Positions 58,722-64,000 of a stretch of 64,000 nt of DNA are shown here, one piece after another (within the stretch, counting starts at the first letter, position 1; each line of letters begins with the position of its first letter). A program made the position numbers and the translations under genes. The DNA is from Quercus robur (taxonomy: Eukaryota > Streptophyta > Magnoliopsida > Fagales > Fagaceae). The notes below the pieces were generated by a model that made no database searches, was not told where the DNA came from, and saw nothing but the letters and a program-made list of their open reading frames with translations. The stretch spans positions 29,407,530 to 29,471,529 of the forward strand of contig NC_065543.1 of assembly GCF_932294415.1 (NCBI RefSeq), written 5' to 3'.

Positions 58722-59821
58722 AAAGCAACGTCCGACAAATTCCCAGCTTATTTTTAGTGAATTTTTACTATGTTTTAGTTAATTATTGCTACATTTTTCG
58801 GTTTTCTAGTTTAACATCTAGACGGTTTATTTTCGTATTCTTTTTAAGCTTCTTTTATTTCTAAGAGCTACTTTTGGTTTAATAATATGAGGAATATTTA
58901 GATATGACTGATGTGTTTTTCCTACGAAATCTTACTAAATCCATAAAGTGGACGATTCATCCCAGGAGGGTGAATATTTTGTTAAGTCCAAAAGATTGGA
59001 CGAATATCAATTGAGTACATAAAGTGGACGGATCATTTTATAAGTCCATAAAGTGGACGGATCATCCCAGGAGGGTGAAAATTTTACAAAATCCATAAAG
59101 TGGACGGATCATCCCAAGAGGGTGAAATTTTGTTAAGTCCAAAAAGGTGGACGAACATAATTTAAGATCATAAAGTGGACGGATCATCCCAAGAGGATGA
59201 AATTTTGTTAAGTCCAAAAAAGTGGACGGATCATCCCAAGAGGATGAAATTTTTTTAAGTCCAAAAAGTGGATGAACATAATTTAAGTCCATAAGGAGGA
59301 CGGTTCATCCCATCATTGGAACGGATCTATCATTAACAAATGATTTTTTGCAAAATAATAGTGGACGGACCTAACTAATAGTCCATGACGAATAAGTTAT
59401 TACTAGTCCACAATGTGGACATATAAATTTAAGATAGACGGATTTTCGCACTCAACGTCCATGAATGAACAGCCTCAGGATCATATGGTGGACGGGTCCA
59501 TCAAAATAGAGCCATCATCCACAAAAGGATCACTAAGGCTTAAACATGACCCAGACGGGTCAAACAGGACGGGCCCATTGCATTCATAAAAGCTATGGAA
59601 CAAGTAGTTAAGCAAAATAATAGATGAATAAAAATATAAAACCCTTAAAGGGAAATGTATACATATGACGGATAAAATAATTAAGTTCTCCCAAAAACTT
59701 TACAATTTTTTCATTAAAAAAAAACATAAAAATCTACTATTGACCGGGGGGGGGGGGTATCTTCAACATTCTCTACAACATTCCGAGCATCACCGTCAAT
59801 GGAACCTTGAACGGTATGGGC
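58722..59821. other. Spacer after integrase, with tandem GTGGACGGATCATCCC repeats
   Basis: From about 58,930 to 59,330 a unit of roughly 55-65 bases repeats about seven times, built on TCCATAAAGTGGACGGATCA and TCCCAAGAGGGTGAAATTTT. The word GGACGG also recurs to 59,600. A poly-G run lies at 59,746-59,757. Noncoding. Confidence 0.7.
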
Positions 59822-62033
59822 CTAGGCTGATGCCCCGTCCCCGAGAATTGCATTATCAGCAAAGAGGTCCTCAGTATTCTCGGAGTTGACAGGCATAATA
59901 GAGGTCTGGCCTTGGTCATCAATTTTAATATTGGACACGTCCAAGTCAGGATAGGCCTTTTGGACTTGACGAAGGGCATCGTCGAAACCCTCCACAAAGG
60001 AGCCTCCTAGCTCAGACAGCAAAGCGCTAGAGTCGCGATATTCATGGATCGCCTCTTCCTTAGCTTGACGGAGCTGGTCCTTGAGGTCCTGTATCTCCTT
60101 ATCCTTGTCCTTTAGGACCTTCTTTATTTTCTCCACCCCCTGCTCAAGCTCCTTCCTGACCTTCTTGGAGTGATCAAATTTCTGTTCCATATTGACCTTC
60201 CAGGCTTTAAGCTGATTCAGCTTGCCCTCCGTCGAGTCAACCTTTGCCCATACATGTTCCAGGGCCGTCTCTTGGTTTAGGCATCGTCCCATTAGCCCCT
60301 TCATCATGACCATGGCCTGAAAAATGAAAATGAATTAGTTTCAAACTAAAAGGCACGGACGGATGGAAAGTAAACGGACAAAATTACCTGGGCAATGCCA
60401 AAAAGCCCCATCTCCCCCATCGCCTCCGTTGAGTGGTTGCCTTAGTCCTTATAATCCTTAGTTGTTTTGATGGACGTAAGCCTTTCCAGGACATATTTGG
60501 AGTCCTTACGAAGGAGGACGGGTGGCTTCTCCTGAGAGGATGATGGACCCATTATGAAGCCTTTCCCTGCTCCATGCTTAGCTGGGGTAATTGTCTTCGC
60601 ACCTTTCGCTTGTAATCCCACGACGGGCTCCAATGTGACCTTGGGCCTTTTTGGTGCACGATCCTGCTTAGAAGGCACTTTTCTTTTAGAGGATGGGCCT
60701 GTTGGATTCGTCCCCTTAGGGATTTGACCTCCCGCTTCTTTCTTCTTGGCTGCCTGAGCCTTGATTATGGCCCTCCTCTTAGCATCATTCATTTTTGCAA
60801 AAGTGGACGGGTGAACTTAGCTCCCACATAGAAGAATACAAAATTCACAAGTAAGAGTGACGGACTTACGTTGGCACACTTGTGCGTTGTAACGACGGGC
60901 TTTAGGGGTAGGCTTCGATCCATCACAATACCAATAAAGGGTATCAAGGTTGACCAATTTAGCCCAAGTTCTCTCTTCTGGTTTTGTTTTGGCAAAGATT
61001 TTTTCCAGGAAGCTCCACTCCTTAAGTGTAACTTTTGGACGCTCACGAACTTCAAAAAGAGGACCGTAAAAAAAAAAAAAGACTTTGTGCACTAGGATGG
61101 GTGCATACCAGACGGAGGTAGTATGCCTCAGGTTATGTCAATGGGCATGTGCTCTGTGTCCCTTGGATGGTACACCCTCTCATCCCCCTCTAGGAAGAAG
61201 TATCGGTTCTTCAAGTTCCTATTGGAATCCAGGGTCTCGTATACAAGCCTCAACAAAGGGCTCCTAGGTACAAAACTATACATCCCCCTTGATTTGTCTA
61301 TTTCATCTGGACGGTAGTAATGGAGGAACTCTCGCACCATCAGCCTCCTTGCACCATCAGTTATAGCCCTGTACAGGACCTCCACTGCTAGGAAGACCTT
61401 CCAGGCATTTAGGGATACCTGGTTGATGGATAGGCCTAGGTGTTTGAGTAGCTCACGATGAAGGGAACTCAAGGGAAACCTGAGCCCAGCCTTTAACATC
61501 TGCTCATATACTCCGACACCCTCCACTCCTTTGTAATAATTCTTCTCCGACTTGTATGGTAGACGGATGGAGATGTTATCTAGTATCTAGTATTTGGTCC
61601 TAAGTGTTTTGAAATGATTATCCTTGATTATGGAGTTAAAAACGTTCACCGTACACTGGGGTAGCATGATGAACTCCCTTAGTCCATCAGGACCGACGAC
61701 GGACTGAATTGGAGGCTCAGCGTCGTCACTAGAACTTTCCTCTAGGCCACCCATCTCCATATCCTCATTTCTTGAGGTGAGAAGAGGTAGACAAACTCCT
61801 CTCTTCCCTAGGACTATCATGGTCTTTATGACCTGACGGGTACACTTCCTCGTAGCCCACCCCGTCATGGACAAATGACTGGTTACTTGACGCACTAGAT
61901 ATGACCTACATGTGACGGTAAAACCTAAGACTATGATGGGTCTATAGTAGACGACGGTAATAAAAAATCTTTGATATAATGAAGTGCCAGAAAAGAATTT
62001 TTTTTTTCAAAGTGCGGGGAGGAGAATACTCAC
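59822..62033 (-). pseudogene. Antisense gene unit of the large Gypsy element (gypsy-type transposon domain plus coiled coil)
   Basis: Minus-strand blocks in order: 61,895-61,587; 61,565-61,128 (GVGVYEQMLKAGLRFPLSSL, NAWKVFLAVEVLYRAI, MYSFVPRSPLLRLVYET); 61,092-60,817; 60,792-60,442 (lysine-rich, KRKVPSKQDRAPKRPK); 60,313-59,822 (a heptad-rich coiled coil, KKVRKELEQGVEKIKKVLKD). The second block resembles the Pfam 'putative gypsy type transposon' domain (Transposase_28). A donor GTAAGT near 60,869 and a first-exon donor GTGAGT at 62,033 imply introns. Tat elements of other plants carry such antisense ORFs between pol and the 3' LTR; the function is unknown. Few stops occur here compared with pol. 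Confidence 0.65.
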
Positions 62034-62190
62034 CAAAATTGGAAGATGAACTGAGAGGGAGCATTAACGACAGGTGCAATGACTGGACGGCTTCGTTTTT
62101 CTGGCAGGGATGACAGAAGCGCTCTAATCCTAAATTTCAGCAGAAAGTGAAAAAAATGAAAGGATGAAGAGTTTGGTATATATAGAGGGA
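62034..62190 (-). promoter_or_regulatory. TATA box and leader of the antisense unit
   Basis: On the minus strand CTATATATACC (62,185-62,175) is followed by a leader of about 140 bases that ends at TTTTG|GTGAGT (62,034/62,033), a strong splice donor. This suggests a separate promoter reading away from the right LTR. Confidence 0.55.
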
Positions 62191-62338
62191 TAGCATGGAA
62201 GACGAAGTGACGCTTCGATCCAAGAGAATGGCCATTTAGAAAACAACACATGTCCTATGTCATAAATGATATCAGGTCAGCCTGTCAAGTACAGGTGCAT
62301 TTCTCAGGATCCAACTTGAACCGTCACCCCACATAATC

Positions 62339-62541
62339 AACAACCTAATTGCAAGCAAACCATAAGATCTAAATGCAACACATAATCAAAATTACTAAAA
62401 AATTAGACCAAAATGCACTATTGGTCCCTCAAGCTTAAAATAATTACTAAGTTAAATTAAGTAGTAAGTTTTTCTAAGCAAATCATATATTGATTTTAAG
62501 ATGATGCAATAATTATATGCTTATATATGTGTTTTTTTGTG
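62339..62541 (-). pseudogene. Second HROB-intron-derived block, directly before the right LTR
   Basis: Nearly identical to 43,798-44,003 upstream of the left LTR, and its first ~130 bases are collinear with the HROB-like gene from the exon 3 edge into the intron (19,657-19,790; CAACAACCTAA, GCAAGCAA, ACATAATCA, AAAAATTAGAC). It sits where the element's polypurine tract should be, and none is visible. Confidence 0.7.
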
Positions 62542-63086
62542 TGAAGAGGGAAAAAACTAGACATGAAGGACCTATTTAGATGGACCTGATGGTGTTAGAT
62601 GAGGAAGCTCGTAGTGGATAGATCTCATATGGACGGACACAACATTGACAGATCAAGCGCCCACGTGGCGTCAAACTTGTCATTATGTGGTTTCCAAGAA
62701 ACCCTAAATGGAAAATACTTGCGACACATGATTAGCCATAGTTCATAGAATCCCAATGTGAATAGAATTCTAACACAAGGAGGATTCCAGAATATGCGCG
62801 CCTTAATGAAGATCTTCTCCATAAGGAAAAGACTTGTTACGCATGCAAAGGAGTCTGGCTCTACGTGACTATAAAAACCCAAAGATCCTTAAGAAAATGG
62901 TACACATAATTTATCCCAACTTTGGCACTCTAAAGTTGTGAGAATTATTCTAACTTGACCTTCGGAGGGTATTTGGCCGGCACCACACCGGTGCTCTCTA
63001 TGAGGTTATCTCTTTTTGTTGTGCAGGTGACTGTTTCGAGTGTGTGAGGATCGTGTGGCTCACTAGTGGTTTTTTTGGCATCATCA
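62542..63086 (+). repeat. Right LTR of the large Gypsy element
   Basis: Matches 44,004-44,514 throughout, with an extra ~34 bp near 62,700-62,740. Ends GGCATCATCA and is followed by TTGTG. Confidence 0.78.
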
Positions 63087-64000
63087 TTGTGTATGCGTGC
63101 AAGCGTGCACATGTGAAATAAGGAGAGAGGTTTTAAGGTGTACTAGGTTACCTACTATAAGGAATGCTGGTGTTTGATTTTTTTTTTTCTCTCTTTGATA
63201 GCATTCATTGTACTGTACTTTTTTCTAGATGAATGAGAAATTAATTTCAAAAGAATTGAATAGTCATGTACAACAAATCACCTAAACCAACTATCTGAAA
63301 ATAATAAGCTCCAATACAATCTACATTAGATCAACACTAAAACAAACCAGAGTTCAAATTTAATGAAGATTCTTGCCTCTTCTCTACGCATCAAAAAATT
63401 CCTCCAACTCCATGTGCTATTTTGTGCAATTTTTACAACCCAAAAGCACTTATTTTTCAAATAAGGATTTGTGTCAATCAAAATAAACCATTGGTATGTG
63501 TTGAATTTTGTGAATATTAAAGTGACAAATCCTTTTAAATTTTTTTTATATGCATGGAAGTTTCTTATTTCTATATTATGTGGTAAACTGCATTAGCATA
63601 ATGATATCATTTTAAATTTGGATATTGATTGGTTAGAGTTGAGAATATGCATTTTTTAGGTGCTATCTAGGTTCAAGAACCAAACCTATTCTTAATTTAG
63701 GTGATTCTGGCATTGCATTTGATGGATAGAGCACAAGAAATCCCAAAAATAATGGAGTGATTAGGTTGGAAAAATTGTCCTTGGCAATCATTGCATCAAC
63801 CTTTGGTTTGACAATAGACTTAATAGTTGTTAGATCCAAAAAATTTAAAGCGGGGCAAGATTCTGGAAAAATGTGCTTTATCATTAACGTTGTTAGCATT
63901 TGCCTTCATCATCACCTCAATTCTACTGGGAATAGTAAATTCAACATCAAAAGTTACAATTTTTGGATACTTTTTCTATAAAGATAATTTCTGCTATCAT
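63087..64000. other. Right end of window, nothing recognised
   Basis: AT-rich sequence beginning with a GTGTATGCGTGCAAGCGTGC run. The open frames at 63,663-63,899 (minus) and 63,757-63,981 (plus) overlap each other and resemble no family. Confidence 0.45.

Larger units (their letters stand above)
44004..63086 (+). mobile_element. Large Ty3/Gypsy Tat-lineage element, decayed, with nested SIRE Copia
   Basis: LTR 44,004-44,514 and LTR 62,542-63,086 are direct repeats starting TGAAGAGGGAAAAAAC and ending GGCATCATCA. TTGTG lies outside the left LTR (43,999-44,003) and right of the right LTR (63,087-63,091). Plus-strand order is primer site, gag, protease, RT, RNase H, second RNase H, integrase, then tandem repeats and an antisense gene unit before the right LTR. 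Gag is interrupted by a Copia element (45,697-54,587). Without it the element is about 10.2 kb. Confidence 0.82.

Noticed and set aside
1..64000. A host-encoded novel multi-gene system or biosynthetic cluster
   Set aside because: Only two host genes are supported, they belong to unrelated pathways and are convergent; everything else of length is explained by mobile elements.

Overview
This is nuclear DNA from a flowering plant, most likely a woody eudicot: AT-rich, with short exons in long introns (GT...AG junctions that keep frame) and dense nested transposable elements. I cannot name the species. There is no sign of bacterial or organellar origin.

Left third (1-22,860): two host genes, convergent. 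On the plus strand, 720-15,208 is the 3' part of a gene for an outer-envelope TPR receptor of the TOC64/OEP64-OM64 family. Twelve exons are visible, encoding 521 residues; the N-terminal membrane anchor lies left of the window. Its introns hold LINE, SINE, TRIM and MITE insertions. On the minus strand, 21,039-17,678 is a complete seven-exon gene (440 residues) with an OB-fold resembling the homologous-recombination factor HROB (C17orf53/MCM8IP). A degraded Copia element with a 5-bp target duplication follows at 22,866-28,421.

Middle (28,919-42,695): a nest whose layers can be read from their target duplications. A Ds-like hAT deletion derivative (TIR CAGGGCCGGCTCAACA, 8-bp duplication GGCATAGT) contains a Mutator-like element (9-bp duplication ATTCTTGAA). 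The Mutator-like element carries a captured phytochrome exon fragment and arrays of about 92-bp repeats, and itself contains a young Ty3/Gypsy (Tat-type) element with 5-bp duplication AGGGT. In the Gypsy element gag-protease and pol form one frame broken only by a TAG followed by CAATTA, the tobamovirus-type readthrough context. Its integrase and half of one LTR have been deleted.

Right third (42,990-64,000): a broken copy of part of HROB (exon 3 and flanking introns) is the target for a large, decayed Tat-type Gypsy element (44,004-63,086). That element has an antisense gene unit with its own TATA box between pol and the right LTR. A SIRE-type Copia element (45,697-54,587), with an extra third ORF behind a probable internal promoter, is inserted in its gag. 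Oddly, about 200 bp of HROB-derived sequence precedes both LTRs of the Gypsy element. The last 900 bases hold nothing recognisable.

The host genes serve organelle protein import (TOC64-like) and recombination repair (HROB-like); nothing suggests they work together. The mobile elements are mostly dead, but the nested Gypsy copy is recent and its coding frame is otherwise open.
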